From NCBI GenBank assembly GCA_021738505.1, contig JAIPBW010000013.1, positions 1 through 53,576 of the forward strand: a stretch of 53,576 bases of DNA. The letters run 5' to 3'. The translations under genes were made by a program, and so were the position numbers. Position 1 is the first letter of the stretch, and each line of letters opens with the position of its first letter. Below are positions 45,401 through 53,576 of this stretch, in pieces. The notes beneath the pieces were generated by a model. The model saw only the letters and a program-made list of their open reading frames with translations. It had not been told where the DNA came from and ran no database searches. Origin of the DNA: Bacteroidales bacterium. GTDB taxonomy: Bacteria > Bacteroidota > Bacteroidia > Bacteroidales > PWNQ01.

Positions 45401-46489
45401 TTTTAAAGTGTCTTTCTTTCCTTCGGGAATAGAAATGCGCATAAAAACCGGCTGATGGTCAGAATATTGAAAATTCATCTCATGGGTTTTGACGGTATCA
45501 ACCTTAACATTCGGTGAAACGATAAAATAATCTATGATAGTCGTCGTGTTTTTGCCTTTTTCATAGGGTCTGTTATTACTCCTGTTCGTGGGTGTGTTTT
45601 TATCCCACACCCACTGCCAGTCTTGAGGCAGATCCTTTTTTGTGAGTTTGGGCTTTACTGATGTCAGATTATAATTCAACGGATCTTTTTGCGGATAGAA
45701 GCCGGGAGGATTTTGATTCCAGTCGCCTCCGGCAACAACATAGTTGCCCCGCATGTATTCATTCAGCATATCATTACGAATGGTTTTAAATTCGATTTGA
45801 CGTAAGCTCCCGTCATCAAAGGCTGAGTTATGTGTATTGTAAACAATAAGATGATTACCGGTTTTTAATTTGTAAACGGTTTTCAGGTAAGCACGTTTAA
45901 GCATAAACAAACGATAAGGCCAGCTATAAGAGGAGGGGAAATAGCGTCTTTTGGCGATCTGTGGATTAAGTTTGCTTAAGGTCTGTATGCCGCTTTCTAC
46001 CCGGCCCAATGGTTTACTAAGTGGCTTGGGAACAAATGGTACTTTATAATTCGTAGCAAAGAAACTGTAATACTCCGGTAAGAGATCCTGAATATTTTTT
46101 GACTCATTATTATAATAGCTTCTTTTTGAATTGATGTCTACTTCTTGTAATAAATAAAAGTCGGTTGATTGATAGGATGCTATTGTTTGATAAATGCCAC
46201 GCGTATATTCTTTAAATTGATTTAACCCGGGTCTTACCTGCTTTCCACCGTCGTAAAAAAAGTCCATTTCTTTACCCAGCCCGCCATATCCAATGTTCCA
46301 TGATAAAAACGTAAAATGTTTCCGGTCGTAATTTCTATCCGGAGCTGTTTCCGGGTTGGTTAGCAGAGTTGTCTTTTCGGGTTTAAACTCATTGAAATGA
46401 GCATGGATTAAAAAACCTCCTGTAATCAGGATACTGAGTCCAAATATAATAATGACGATAACAAGTATTATTTTGATCCAATTCGGCAT
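45386..46489 (-). CDS. Endonuclease/exonuclease/phosphatase-family protein, membrane-anchored
   Basis: 367 aa. An N-terminal membrane helix (about 5-30) followed by an EEP fold: LSWNIGYGG (Asn), LLQEVDIN (Glu), YNTHNSA, VAGGDWNQNP (Asp-x-Asn), and the C-terminal YSDHQPVFM (Asp-His). All metal and catalytic positions are present, so it should be an active phosphodiesterase or phosphatase in the periplasm. The substrate is unknown. Confidence 0.9.
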   Translation of the reverse strand: MPNWIKIILVIVIIIFGLSILITGGFLIHAHFNEFKPEKTTLLTNPETAPDRNYDRKHFTFLSWNIGYGGLGKEMDFFYDGGKQVRPGLNQFKEYTRGIYQTIASYQSTDFYLLQEVDINSKRSYYNNESKNIQDLLPEYYSFFATNYKVPFVPKPLSKPLGRVESGIQTLSKLNPQIAKRRYFPSSYSWPYRLFMLKRAYLKTVYKLKTGNHLIVYNTHNSAFDDGSLRQIEFKTIRNDMLNEYMRGNYVVAGGDWNQNPPGFYPQKDPLNYNLTSVKPKLTKKDLPQDWQWVWDKNTPTNRSNNRPYEKGKNTTTIIDYFIVSPNVKVDTVKTHEMNFQYSDHQPVFMRISIPEGKKDTLKSSPE

Positions 46490-46669
46490 AAGGATTTTTT
46501 TGTAAAGGTACTAAACTATAAAAATATGTCAATAACCGGGAGTAATCTTTACAAAATAATAACAAAGCAAGGAGTAAGCTTGTAAATTGTTGATAGTAGC
46601 ATAGTAAGATCAAAGACAGAATAAATTTTGCAATAAAGCGTGATTACAACGTTAAAACAATAATTTTTA

Positions 46670-46677
46670 TAATTTTG
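46670..46677 (+). promoter_or_regulatory. Putative -7 box of the GH3-like gene
   Basis: TAATTTTG matches TAnnTTTG, 20 bases before the ATG. No -33 element seen. Confidence 0.4.
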
Positions 46678-46697
46678 GGCCTCAAATCTAAAGGGAA

Positions 46698-48251
46698 ATG
46701 GCTATTCTGGGATCGGTTATAAAACGGGCAATTGAACTAAAAGGGAAGACACCCTGGGATAAAAACAGAACATTAAATGGAACTACTGCGCAAACCAAAG
46801 TATTACGCAAACAATTGACAAAAGCTCAAAAAACAGATTTTGGAAGAAGGTTTCACTTTGATAAAATTCTACATAGCCCGGATGTTGTTCGGGCTTATAA
46901 GGAGAAAGTTCCTGTTTTTGATTACTCATTGATGCATCAGGAATGGTGGCATCAATCGCTAAAAGGCAAAACCAACATAACCTGGCCTGCTCAAACACGA
47001 TATTTTGCGCTAAGCTCCGGTACTTCCGAAGCTTCCAGCAAATATATACCGGTTACTAATGATATGATCCGTGCCATCAAGAAAACAAGTGTAAGACAGA
47101 TATTTACCTTAGCCAGATATCAATTTTCACGCAAGTTTTTTGAAAAAGGAATCTTAATGCTGGGCGGAAGCACCCACCTTAATTATAACGGAACTTATTA
47201 TGAAGGCGATTTGTCCGGGATTACAGCCGGAAACATACCCTTTTGGTTCCAACATTTTTATAAACCCGGAAAGAAAATAGCCCGCGAAAGAGACTGGGAA
47301 ACAAAATTGGATGAGATCGTAAAAAAGGCTCCTGAATGGGACATAGGTGTTATTGTAGGAGTCCCGGCCTGGATACAAATATTATTGCAACGAATCATTC
47401 AACAATATAATTTGAATTCTATTCACGATATCTGGCCTAATTTAAATATTTATGTGCATGGAGGCGTTTCTTTTAGCCCTTATGCTCATGGATTTAAGCA
47501 GCTATTAGGCAAACAAATTACATATATTGAAACCTATCTTGCTTCTGAAGGTTTTATTGCCTATCAGGACCGCCCGGATAGTAATGGTGGAATGCATTTA
47601 GTTATTGATAATGGTTTGTTTTTTGAATTCGTGCCTTTTAATGATGAAAATTTTGATGAAGAGGGAAATCTCCGTGATCGTTTTCCGGAAACATTTACCA
47701 TTGATCAGGTAAAAGAGGGTCAGCAATATGCATTATTAATTTCCACTTGCGCCGGAGCGTATCGATACTTGATAGGGGATGTAGTGCGTTTTACTAATCA
47801 TAGTCGATATGAAATAATTATTACAGGTCGAACAAAGCATTTTCTTAATCTTTGTGGAGAACATGTTTCGCAGGACAATATGAACAAGGCAATTGAGTTA
47901 ACAGCTAAGGATTTGAATGCGAATATTTCGGAATTTGCCGTTACCGGAATTGAACACGAGAAGATGTTTGCCCACAAATGGTATATAGGAGTGGATAAGA
48001 AAGTGTCGGAAATAAAAACAAAAGCACTCATAGACAAACATCTCAAAGAATTGAATGATGATTATAAAGTTGAACGCCTGGCCGCTATTAAAGATGTTTT
48101 TGTGGAAATTTTACCCGAAGCGTATTTTTATGAATGGTTAAAAAGAAACGGAAAGTTAGGAGGACAACATAAATTTCCGCGAATTTTAAAAGGAGAACAA
48201 TTAGGTGATTGGATTAATTTTTTAGATACGAAAAAACAAAATAACTCATAA
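46698..48251 (+). CDS. GH3-family (auxin-responsive GH3-like) acyl-adenylating enzyme
   Basis: 517 aa. Bacterial member of the GH3 branch of the ANL adenylating enzymes: FALSSGTSEASSKYIPVT (phosphate loop, about 95-112), LNYNGTYYEGDLSGI, IETYLASEGFIAYQ, and LISTCAGAYRYLIGDVVRFTN followed by GRTKHFLNLCGEHVSQDNM. Plant GH3 proteins join amino acids to hormone acids; the bacterial substrate is unknown. One base separates it from the LysE-type gene, so the two are co-transcribed. Confidence 0.9.
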   Translation: MAILGSVIKRAIELKGKTPWDKNRTLNGTTAQTKVLRKQLTKAQKTDFGRRFHFDKILHSPDVVRAYKEKVPVFDYSLMHQEWWHQSLKGKTNITWPAQTRYFALSSGTSEASSKYIPVTNDMIRAIKKTSVRQIFTLARYQFSRKFFEKGILMLGGSTHLNYNGTYYEGDLSGITAGNIPFWFQHFYKPGKKIARERDWETKLDEIVKKAPEWDIGVIVGVPAWIQILLQRIIQQYNLNSIHDIWPNLNIYVHGGVSFSPYAHGFKQLLGKQITYIETYLASEGFIAYQDRPDSNGGMHLVIDNGLFFEFVPFNDENFDEEGNLRDRFPETFTIDQVKEGQQYALLISTCAGAYRYLIGDVVRFTNHSRYEIIITGRTKHFLNLCGEHVSQDNMNKAIELTAKDLNANISEFAVTGIEHEKMFAHKWYIGVDKKVSEIKTKALIDKHLKELNDDYKVERLAAIKDVFVEILPEAYFYEWLKRNGKLGGQHKFPRILKGEQLGDWINFLDTKKQNNS

Positions 48252-48252
48252 A

Positions 48253-48903
48253 ATGCAGCCATTTTTTCAGGGAATTGTTTTTGGTTTGATGGTCGCTATT
48301 TCCCTTGGGCCCGCTTTTTTCTCGTTACTACAGACTAGCGTCAGTAATGGGTTCAAGGCTGGTCTGTTTATGGCTATTGGTATTTCTGTGAGTGATATGG
48401 CGATTATTTTGTTGAGTTATCTGGGAATTTCCAAACTAATTAATAATCCGGATAATCAATTTATTGTAGGTATTATAGGTGGAATGATATTGGTCATTTT
48501 TGGCTTGGTCACCTTTACCAAAAAGCCGGTGCGGCAGATGGAAAGTGATAAAGAAAAAGCCATGCGAATAAAACCTACAAAAGAGTACAATCCGCTTACA
48601 TTAGCCGTTAAAGGGTTTTTCCTGAATATTGCCAACCCGTTCCTGATCATATTCTGGATGGGAATAATGAGTTATGTTGGCACACATTATGGGCTGGAAG
48701 AACAAACAGTGATTTCTTTCTTTACCGGCACGATTTTAACAATCTTTGGCACTGATTTGATCAAGAGTTTTGTGGGAAATAAAATTAAAAAATACCTCAA
48801 ACCCAATATTATGATATGGTTTAACAGAATAGTGGGCATGATCCTTATGGGTTCCGGAGGGTTTTTAATAATCAGAGCATTGTATGATTTTTTCCCTTGG
48901 TAA
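48253..48903 (+). CDS. LysE/RhtB-family amino-acid exporter
   Basis: 216 aa with about six membrane helices and the LysE family start GIVFGLMVAISLGPAFFSLLQTSVSNGFKAG. A basic cytoplasmic loop (about 94-115) and NIANPFLIIFW in the middle are typical. It exports amino acids or a similar small molecule. Its coupling to the GH3-like gene (1-base gap) raises the idea that it exports that enzyme's product; this is inference. Confidence 0.85.
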   Translation: MQPFFQGIVFGLMVAISLGPAFFSLLQTSVSNGFKAGLFMAIGISVSDMAIILLSYLGISKLINNPDNQFIVGIIGGMILVIFGLVTFTKKPVRQMESDKEKAMRIKPTKEYNPLTLAVKGFFLNIANPFLIIFWMGIMSYVGTHYGLEEQTVISFFTGTILTIFGTDLIKSFVGNKIKKYLKPNIMIWFNRIVGMILMGSGGFLIIRALYDFFPW

Positions 48904-48975
48904 CATACTAATTTACTGGTTTACGGAGTTTGTCATTATACCTGTTGACACAATCCCAAATCGGATAAAAAACTT

Positions 48976-49401
48976 ATGATGAAAACAAAGACAAAAATAC
49001 TTACTTCACTACTACTGATCAGTAGTTTATTGATGCTTTTCTCCTGCTATGACGATTTTAAAGGCCCTGCCGGGTATTCTAATTATTATTTCGATAATCA
49101 AACAAGCAAAGAGCTCTTTATTGAGTATAAACTCTCTGAAAGGCAAGATGGGGAAGTCAGATTAACAAGTATTATTTATCCGGACAGCATGGTTCTTTTT
49201 CATAATGATAAAATGACGGAAGAAAATCCCGTGCCGGCAACTTCGTTTCAATGGATGAAAATATATGAAAAAGTTAATGATACAACGGATGCCCTGGTTA
49301 CAGAAGTAAACCCTATGGTTGATAGTCTTTGGACATCAGAAAAAGTTACAGATTTTGAGATTGGAGAAAGAAACTGGATTTTAACCTTTCCGTTTCAATA
49401 G
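48976..49401 (+). CDS. Small lipoprotein of unknown function
   Basis: 141 aa with a lipoprotein signal peptide ending in the lipobox LMLFSC (Cys about 24), then YDDFKGPAGYSNYYFDNQTSKELFIEY, a beta-rich body. Not recognised as any family. Its own gene unit between the LysE and SDR genes. Confidence 0.75.
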   Translation: MMKTKTKILTSLLLISSLLMLFSCYDDFKGPAGYSNYYFDNQTSKELFIEYKLSERQDGEVRLTSIIYPDSMVLFHNDKMTEENPVPATSFQWMKIYEKVNDTTDALVTEVNPMVDSLWTSEKVTDFEIGERNWILTFPFQ

Positions 49402-49403
49402 TT

Positions 49404-49435
49404 TATCGTTATATTTGTATTAATTATAAACGATA
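49404..49435. promoter_or_regulatory. Inverted repeat overlapping the SDR promoter
   Basis: TATCGTT (49404-49410) and AACGATA (49429-49435), perfect 7-bp arms; the left arm overlaps the -7 box at 49410. Could be an operator or a weak terminator of the lipoprotein gene. Confidence 0.35.
49410..49417 (+). promoter_or_regulatory. Putative -7 box of the SDR gene
   Basis: TATATTTG matches TAnnTTTG, 37 bases before the start codon. Confidence 0.4.
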
Positions 49436-49454
49436 TCCAAAAGCTTTTACAGAT

Positions 49455-50234
49455 ATGCCATCTAAAACAAAGTGGAGATTAAAAGGTAAAAAGGCACTTA
49501 TTACCGGCGCTACCAAAGGTATAGGCAGAGCTATTGCTGACGAATTTTTAGATCTCGGAGCAGATATTTTTATTGTTTCAAGAAGCAAAGAAGATCTCGA
49601 AGCTTATAAAAACGAGAAGCAAGAAAGGGGTAAAGGAAACCAGATAGAATATTTTGCAGGCGATATCTCTCGGGAAAATACAAGACACAAGCTTTTAAGA
49701 GAAGTCAACAAAAATTGGGATAACCTCGATATTCTGGTTAATAATGCAGGAATGAATATTCGAAAGAAATTCCAGGAGTATACATCCCAGGAATATGATG
49801 ACATTGTTAAGACCAATATCCGCTCGGCTTTACATCTTTGTCAGATCTTTTCCTCAATGATGAAGGGTAAAAAAGATGCAAGTATTGTCAATGTTTCTTC
49901 TGTCGCAGGCATGGTATATGTCAAGACAGGCGTGGTATATGCTATGTCAAAAGCAGCAATGAATCAAATGACAAAAAATTTGGCCGTTGAACTAGCTCCT
50001 CACAATATACGGGTAAATGCAGTGGCTCCCTGGTATACGAATACACTTATGGTTAAAAGCTTGATGGAAGATGATAAATATAAATCAGAAGTACTGGAAC
50101 GAACACCCCTGAATAGAATAGCTGAGCCCTCTGAAGTTGCAAACACTGCAGCCTTTCTGAGTATGCCTGCAGCAAGCTTCATTACCGGCCAGATTATTGC
50201 AGTAGATGGCGGTTTTACCATTTATGGATTTTAA
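49455..50234 (+). CDS. Short-chain dehydrogenase/reductase
   Basis: 259 aa, a classical SDR: nucleotide loop TGATKGIGRAIA (about 18-29), NNAGMN, IVNVSS (catalytic Ser), Y162-x3-K166 in YAMSK, and a C-terminal SFITGQIIAVDGGFTIYGF. Resembles tropinone reductase-like enzymes. Uses NAD(P)H to reduce a carbonyl; the substrate is unknown. Followed by gldE after 59 bases. Confidence 0.92.
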   Translation: MPSKTKWRLKGKKALITGATKGIGRAIADEFLDLGADIFIVSRSKEDLEAYKNEKQERGKGNQIEYFAGDISRENTRHKLLREVNKNWDNLDILVNNAGMNIRKKFQEYTSQEYDDIVKTNIRSALHLCQIFSSMMKGKKDASIVNVSSVAGMVYVKTGVVYAMSKAAMNQMTKNLAVELAPHNIRVNAVAPWYTNTLMVKSLMEDDKYKSEVLERTPLNRIAEPSEVANTAAFLSMPAASFITGQIIAVDGGFTIYGF

Positions 50235-50257
50235 TTTTAAGGTTATGCAAATTGTAT

Positions 50258-50265
50258 TATTTTTG
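50258..50265 (+). promoter_or_regulatory. Putative -7 box of gldE
   Basis: TATTTTTG matches TAnnTTTG, 28 bases before the start codon. Confidence 0.4.
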
Positions 50266-50293
50266 TGAGTGAAAACCAAAGGAAATAAAATAA

Positions 50294-51640
50294 ATGAACG
50301 AGGATGCAGATCCCTTTAGACAGATAATTCTTCAAATTCAGGAAGCCCCTTTTTTTAATACCATTTCGTTAGAAGCAATAATTGCATTATTGATTATGCT
50401 GTTATTGATTTTTTGTTCTGCTATGGTGTCCGGTTCGGAAACCGCATTCTTCTCTATTGTTCCCCAAAAATTAAAAGCTCATGATGGATATAAAAATGTA
50501 GGCAAAAACATTATTTCCATGTTGGAGAAACCCAAAAGGCTTTTAGCTACCATTTTGATAACGAATAATTTCATCAATGTTGGAATTGTAGTTTTGGGCG
50601 TATTTATTACAGAACAACTAGTGCACCCGGAGGTAAACCTGTTATGGTCATTTTTGATTCAGGTGGTTGTCCTCACTGCCATATTGTTGCTTTTTGGGGA
50701 GATTATGCCAAAAGTTTATGCGGCTCACTCCTCATATAAGTTTGCTCAAATTATGGTTAAACCGTTGATGGTTCTTGATAAACTCTTTTATCCGTTAAGT
50801 GCCGTTTTAGTATCTTCTACCAATGCGATAGATAAACGGCTTCGAAAAAAAGGCCACGAAATTACCATGGATGATATCAACAGTGCCATAGATATTACAA
50901 GACAAGATGAGCAAACTCCGGAGCAAAATGAAGAACAGAAAATCTTGAAAGGAATTGCCAAGTTTGGAGATATAGAAGTTAGAGAAATAATGAAATCCCG
51001 TGTTGACGTTGTTTCTGTGGAAGAGGGAGAAGATTACCATGCTGTTTTAAAATTAATCAAGGAGTCCGGATATTCCAGAATTCCGGTATATAAAGACAGT
51101 TTTGATCATATTCAGGGGGTTATCTATATCAAAGACTTTTTGGGGAACCTTGAGGAGAAGAAGGATTTCAACTGGAGTTCGATGATTCGTCCGGCCTTTT
51201 TTGTGCCGGAGAATAAAAAGATTAGTGATCTTTTGATTGAGTTTCAGGAGAAGAAAATCCATCTGGCCATTGTTGTTGATGAATATGGCGGGACATCCGG
51301 AATTGTTACAATGGAAGATGTTATTGAAGAAATTGTCGGAGAAATAGTGGATGAATTCGACAATGATGATGAACATTTTCTTTATAAGAAAATAGGGGAT
51401 AATGAATATCTTTTTGAAGGAAAAGTTTCGCTAAATGACTTTTGTAAAGCAATGCAGATAGACGATAAAATTTTTAATGATGTTCGCGGGGATGCCGATA
51501 CTTTAGCAGGTTTTATACTTGAAAAACTCGGACAAATTCCACAAAAAGGTACTAAAGTAGAGCACGAAAATTTTACATTTATCGTTCAAAATGTAAGTGA
51601 TCGGAGAATAACACGGATAACTGTTAAAATCAATGAATAA
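50294..51640 (+). CDS. gldE: Gliding-motility-associated CNNM/CorC-type membrane protein GldE
   Basis: 448 aa: DUF21/CNNM transmembrane domain about 30-205 with SGSETAFFS, two CBS domains about 225-345 ([20 protein letters not shown], then [19 protein letters not shown]), and a C-terminal CorC/HlyC domain ([14 protein letters not shown]). In Flavobacterium GldE is linked to gliding and type IX secretion and its gene adjoins gldD. The gldD gene here overlaps it by 8 bases, which supports naming it GldE rather than a generic hemolysin-like transporter. Confidence 0.93.
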   Translation: MNEDADPFRQIILQIQEAPFFNTISLEAIIALLIMLLLIFCSAMVSGSETAFFSIVPQKLKAHDGYKNVGKNIISMLEKPKRLLATILITNNFINVGIVVLGVFITEQLVHPEVNLLWSFLIQVVVLTAILLLFGEIMPKVYAAHSSYKFAQIMVKPLMVLDKLFYPLSAVLVSSTNAIDKRLRKKGHEITMDDINSAIDITRQDEQTPEQNEEQKILKGIAKFGDIEVREIMKSRVDVVSVEEGEDYHAVLKLIKESGYSRIPVYKDSFDHIQGVIYIKDFLGNLEEKKDFNWSSMIRPAFFVPENKKISDLLIEFQEKKIHLAIVVDEYGGTSGIVTMEDVIEEIVGEIVDEFDNDDEHFLYKKIGDNEYLFEGKVSLNDFCKAMQIDDKIFNDVRGDADTLAGFILEKLGQIPQKGTKVEHENFTFIVQNVSDRRITRITVKINE

Positions 51641-52253
51641 AACATTAATTTATTTCCTGTTTGCCATAGTAGTTATAGCATTCACTACAGGAGGATGTGA
51701 AAATGATGATTATTATCCCAAACCACGTGGATACTTCCGGATTGCGACGCCGGAAAAATCTTATGTGAAGTTGGATTCAAATCTGAATTATTCATTTGAA
51801 TATCCCGGATATGCCAGGATTACAAATGACTATATAACAGAAGGAAAACACAACTGGATAAATATTTTTTATCCGGACTTCAAAGGGACTCTGCATTTAT
51901 CTTATAAGCCAGTACAGGATAATCTGCCTAAGTTGATCAGAGATGCACACGAATTTGTTGATAAGCATATTCCTAAAGCAAATGCTATTGAGAGAAGGAC
52001 TTTTATAAACGATTCTGCAAGTGTTTATGGTTTGGTTTATGAAATTAAAGGCACCGGAGCTGCTACTCCATTTCAATTTTATTTGACAGACAGCAGCAGG
52101 CATTTTGTCCGGGGAGCACTATATTTTAATACTAAACCCAACAATGATTCTCTGGCGCCTGTTATTGATTTTATCGAGGGAGATATTAATCAAATGATTG
52201 AAACTTTTCATTGGAATGATAAGAAGAACAACAAGAATTTAAACCTAAATTAA
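51633..52253 (+). CDS. gldD: Gliding motility lipoprotein GldD
   Basis: 206 aa with a lipoprotein signal peptide (lipobox TGGC, Cys about 22) and the GldD signature YYPKPRGYFRIATPEKSY right after it, then YPGYARI and a central IKGTGAATPFQFYLTDS. Outer-membrane or periplasmic lipoprotein needed for gliding and type IX secretion in Flavobacterium. Starts 8 bases inside gldE, so translation is probably coupled. Confidence 0.94.
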   Translation: MNKTLIYFLFAIVVIAFTTGGCENDDYYPKPRGYFRIATPEKSYVKLDSNLNYSFEYPGYARITNDYITEGKHNWINIFYPDFKGTLHLSYKPVQDNLPKLIRDAHEFVDKHIPKANAIERRTFINDSASVYGLVYEIKGTGAATPFQFYLTDSSRHFVRGALYFNTKPNNDSLAPVIDFIEGDINQMIETFHWNDKKNNKNLNLN

Positions 52254-52286
52254 CGAAATTTAAGAAGGAAATAAAATTTTATTTAT

Positions 52287-52294
52287 TAGATTTG
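52287..52294 (+). promoter_or_regulatory. Putative -7 box of the glycosyltransferase gene
   Basis: TAGATTTG matches TAnnTTTG, 27 bases before the GTG start. Confidence 0.4.
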
Positions 52295-52321
52295 TAAGAT
52301 TAAGTTCCAAAAAGACAGAAT

Positions 52322-53059
52322 GTGGCTGATAGCATAGTAATTATACCGACCTACAATGAAAAAGAGAATATTGAAGGAATTATCCGGAAGGTATTTTCTT
52401 TAGAAAAAGAATTTCATATTCTCATCGTGGAAGACAATTCCCCTGATGGAACCGCAGATATTGTAAAAAGATTAATGAAAGAATTTCCCGGTCTGCTATT
52501 TATTGAGGAACGCAAGGGTAAACTTGGACTAGGCACTGCATATATCCATGGGTTTAAATGGGGTATGAAAAACGGATATGATTATATTTTTGAAATGGAT
52601 GCGGATTTTAGTCATAACCCTGACGATTTACCAAGGCTGTATCATGCGTGTGCGGAGGAAGGAGCTGACGTAGCAGTTGGATCAAGGTATATTACCGGTG
52701 TTAATGTTGTGAATTGGCCCATGGGCCGCGTCCTCATGTCTTATTTTGCCTCTAAATATGTGCAGTTTATTACGGGACTGAAAATTAAAGATACTACAGC
52801 AGGATTTAAGTGTTATACCCGTAAAGTGCTGGAGAATATAGATCTTGATAATATTCGGTTTACCGGATATGCTTTCCAGATTGAAATGAAATTTACAGCC
52901 AGTAAAATGGGTTTTGAAATTAAGGAGGTTCCTATCATCTTTACAGATAGAACCCGGGGAGAATCCAAAATGAATATGTCTATTTTCAAAGAAGCTGTGT
53001 TCGGAGTTATTAAAATGAAAATTCGCAGTTTCTTTAAAAAATATCCAAAGGTTAAATAA
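52322..53059 (+). CDS. Polyprenol-phosphate glycosyltransferase (dolichol-phosphate mannose synthase-like)
   Basis: 245 aa starting at GTG. GT2 fold: IPTYNEKENIEGII, VEDNSPDGTADIV, the DxD motif in FEMDADFSHNP, then DTTAGFKCYTR and a C-terminal VPIIFTDRTRGESKM, all as in polyprenol monophosphomannose synthases. It moves mannose or glucose from a nucleotide sugar to undecaprenyl phosphate. No C-terminal membrane helices, so the short soluble form. Confidence 0.93.
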   Translation: MADSIVIIPTYNEKENIEGIIRKVFSLEKEFHILIVEDNSPDGTADIVKRLMKEFPGLLFIEERKGKLGLGTAYIHGFKWGMKNGYDYIFEMDADFSHNPDDLPRLYHACAEEGADVAVGSRYITGVNVVNWPMGRVLMSYFASKYVQFITGLKIKDTTAGFKCYTRKVLENIDLDNIRFTGYAFQIEMKFTASKMGFEIKEVPIIFTDRTRGESKMNMSIFKEAVFGVIKMKIRSFFKKYPKVK

Positions 53060-53236
53060 TTTACTTGACTTTACTCTTTTCTTTTATTAATATTTGTGCG
53101 CATATTTAAGCCATTTTTGGTAAATGGGATACGTATGCTAACCAGCCAATTTAAGAATAGTTCAGGTTTAGGAGTTATATAATATTTCTGCCCCCTGAAA
53201 TCGCAGGAAGTAATAGTTATTTAAAAATGTATAGAC

Positions 53237-53307
53237 ATATGAAACGAACATGATAGCCTTAAACACACAGATAAATGATTAAAGTTAGGCTACTGCATGT
53301 GAGTTCC
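53237..53307. repeat. 71-bp repeat, copy B (5' module)
   Basis: Identical over all 71 bases to 16141-16211. It is followed by a small hairpin CCCCG/CGGGG (53306-53325 region) not present in copy A. Confidence 0.95.
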
Positions 53308-53356
53308 CCCGCAAAAATGACGGGGTAAACATAGTACCATTAAAATCAATTTAGAC

Positions 53357-53468
53357 ATATGAAACCTCCATGGCGAAAATTTTTTCGGCACACAGGAGAA
53401 TGATTAAATGCGAAGCAGCGAGTTGGCGGTGATGCGATGATGCGATGATGCGATGATGTGATGATGCG
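53357..53468. repeat. Composite repeat, copy B (3' module): hairpin, core and octamers
   Basis: Holds TGGCGAAA/TTTCGGCA (53371-53390, one mismatch), the core GGAGAATGATTAAATGC (53395-53411) and four near-perfect octamers GCGATGAT (53434-53465). Same order as the module after nrfA, with diverged sequence between the shared blocks. Confidence 0.85.
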
Positions 53469-53474
53469 TATCTT

Positions 53475-53502
53475 GAATTATGAATTACGAATTACGAATT
53501 AC
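53475..53502. repeat. Heptamer tandem repeat GAATTAY x4
   Basis: GAATTAT followed by three GAATTAC, directly after the octamer array. Simple sequence with no coding role. Confidence 0.85.
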
Positions 53503-53576
53503 ATTTGCGAATAAGAATATACTAAATCCGCGTTAATTGGTGTGTAATTAGAGAAATTAGCGGACAAACAACGAAC

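Larger units (their letters stand above)
53060..53576. other. Right-end intergenic region with composite repeat
   Basis: 517 bases with no supported gene. The first part is ordinary AT-rich DNA; from 53232 on it is repeat material (separate entries). The motif TAGACATATGAAAC occurs twice, at 53232-53245 and 53352-53365. The last 26 bases resemble the low-complexity leader of the porin gene (17926-17946), so a gene probably starts soon after the window. Confidence 0.6.

Noticed and set aside
53357-53401. Short frame starting ATGAAACCTCC at the right end as a small protein
   Set aside because: It gives 14 codons ending in TGA and overlaps a hairpin that recurs outside frame after nrfA, so it is repeat DNA and not a gene.

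Overview
The window is a 53.6 kb stretch of an AT-rich Bacteroidota chromosome. The evidence is gldE-gldD gliding genes, a LytTR regulator, recurrent -7 boxes of the form TAnnTTTG, almost no Shine-Dalgarno sites, a standalone domain related to the C-terminal part of DUF2723/GT117 proteins, a bacterial GH3-like protein and a System II cytochrome c maturation pair. Nitrite ammonification plus hybrid-cluster protein suggests an anaerobic or facultative lifestyle. A marine Bacteroidales/Marinilabiliales-like organism is plausible, but the order cannot be fixed from this sequence.

Layout. 0-14.8 kb: housekeeping and stress genes (fructosamine kinase family, rpiB, nadA, a secreted MORN-type repeat protein, a LytTR regulator with an esterase, msrA, an MFS pump, a sulfotransferase, RNase R), then a two-gene iron encapsulin operon and a photolyase-TetR pair. 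15.5-25.0 kb: a nitrogen-stress block. nrfH-nrfA-porin-ccsB-ccsA runs rightward and meets a leftward Rrf2-ferredoxin-hcp-cupin operon at a shared terminator. The first reduces nitrite to ammonium and builds the c-type hemes; the second should deal with NO or hydroxylamine. 25.3-28.7 kb: signalling genes (REC-only protein, NtrC-type sigma-54 activator, Hpt protein, six-TM PAS protein) with no histidine kinase among them. 29-38 kb: tRNA-Arg(CCU), a Crp-like protein, a membrane protein, the DUF2723-C-like secreted protein, metG divergent from an LD-carboxypeptidase, yraN, and a DUF2007-USP-USP fusion. 38-53 kb: mostly rightward genes (pseudouridine synthase, AsmA-like, histidine kinase, D-serine dehydratase-like, hemW, GH3, LysE, lipoprotein, SDR, gldE, gldD, polyprenol-phosphate glycosyltransferase).

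The most unusual signal is a composite intergenic repeat. A 71-bp sequence between nrfH and nrfA recurs without a mismatch about 37 kb away at the right end of the window. The sequence after nrfA (hairpin, a 17-bp identical core, octamer tandem repeats) recurs there too, directly next to the first part and with no nrfA between them. Other points of interest are inverted repeats sitting inside or beside the Rrf2 and nrfH promoters, the kinase-less phosphorelay set, and face-to-face promoters between metG and the LD-carboxypeptidase gene. No transposase, integrase, phage gene, CRISPR array or rRNA was seen.
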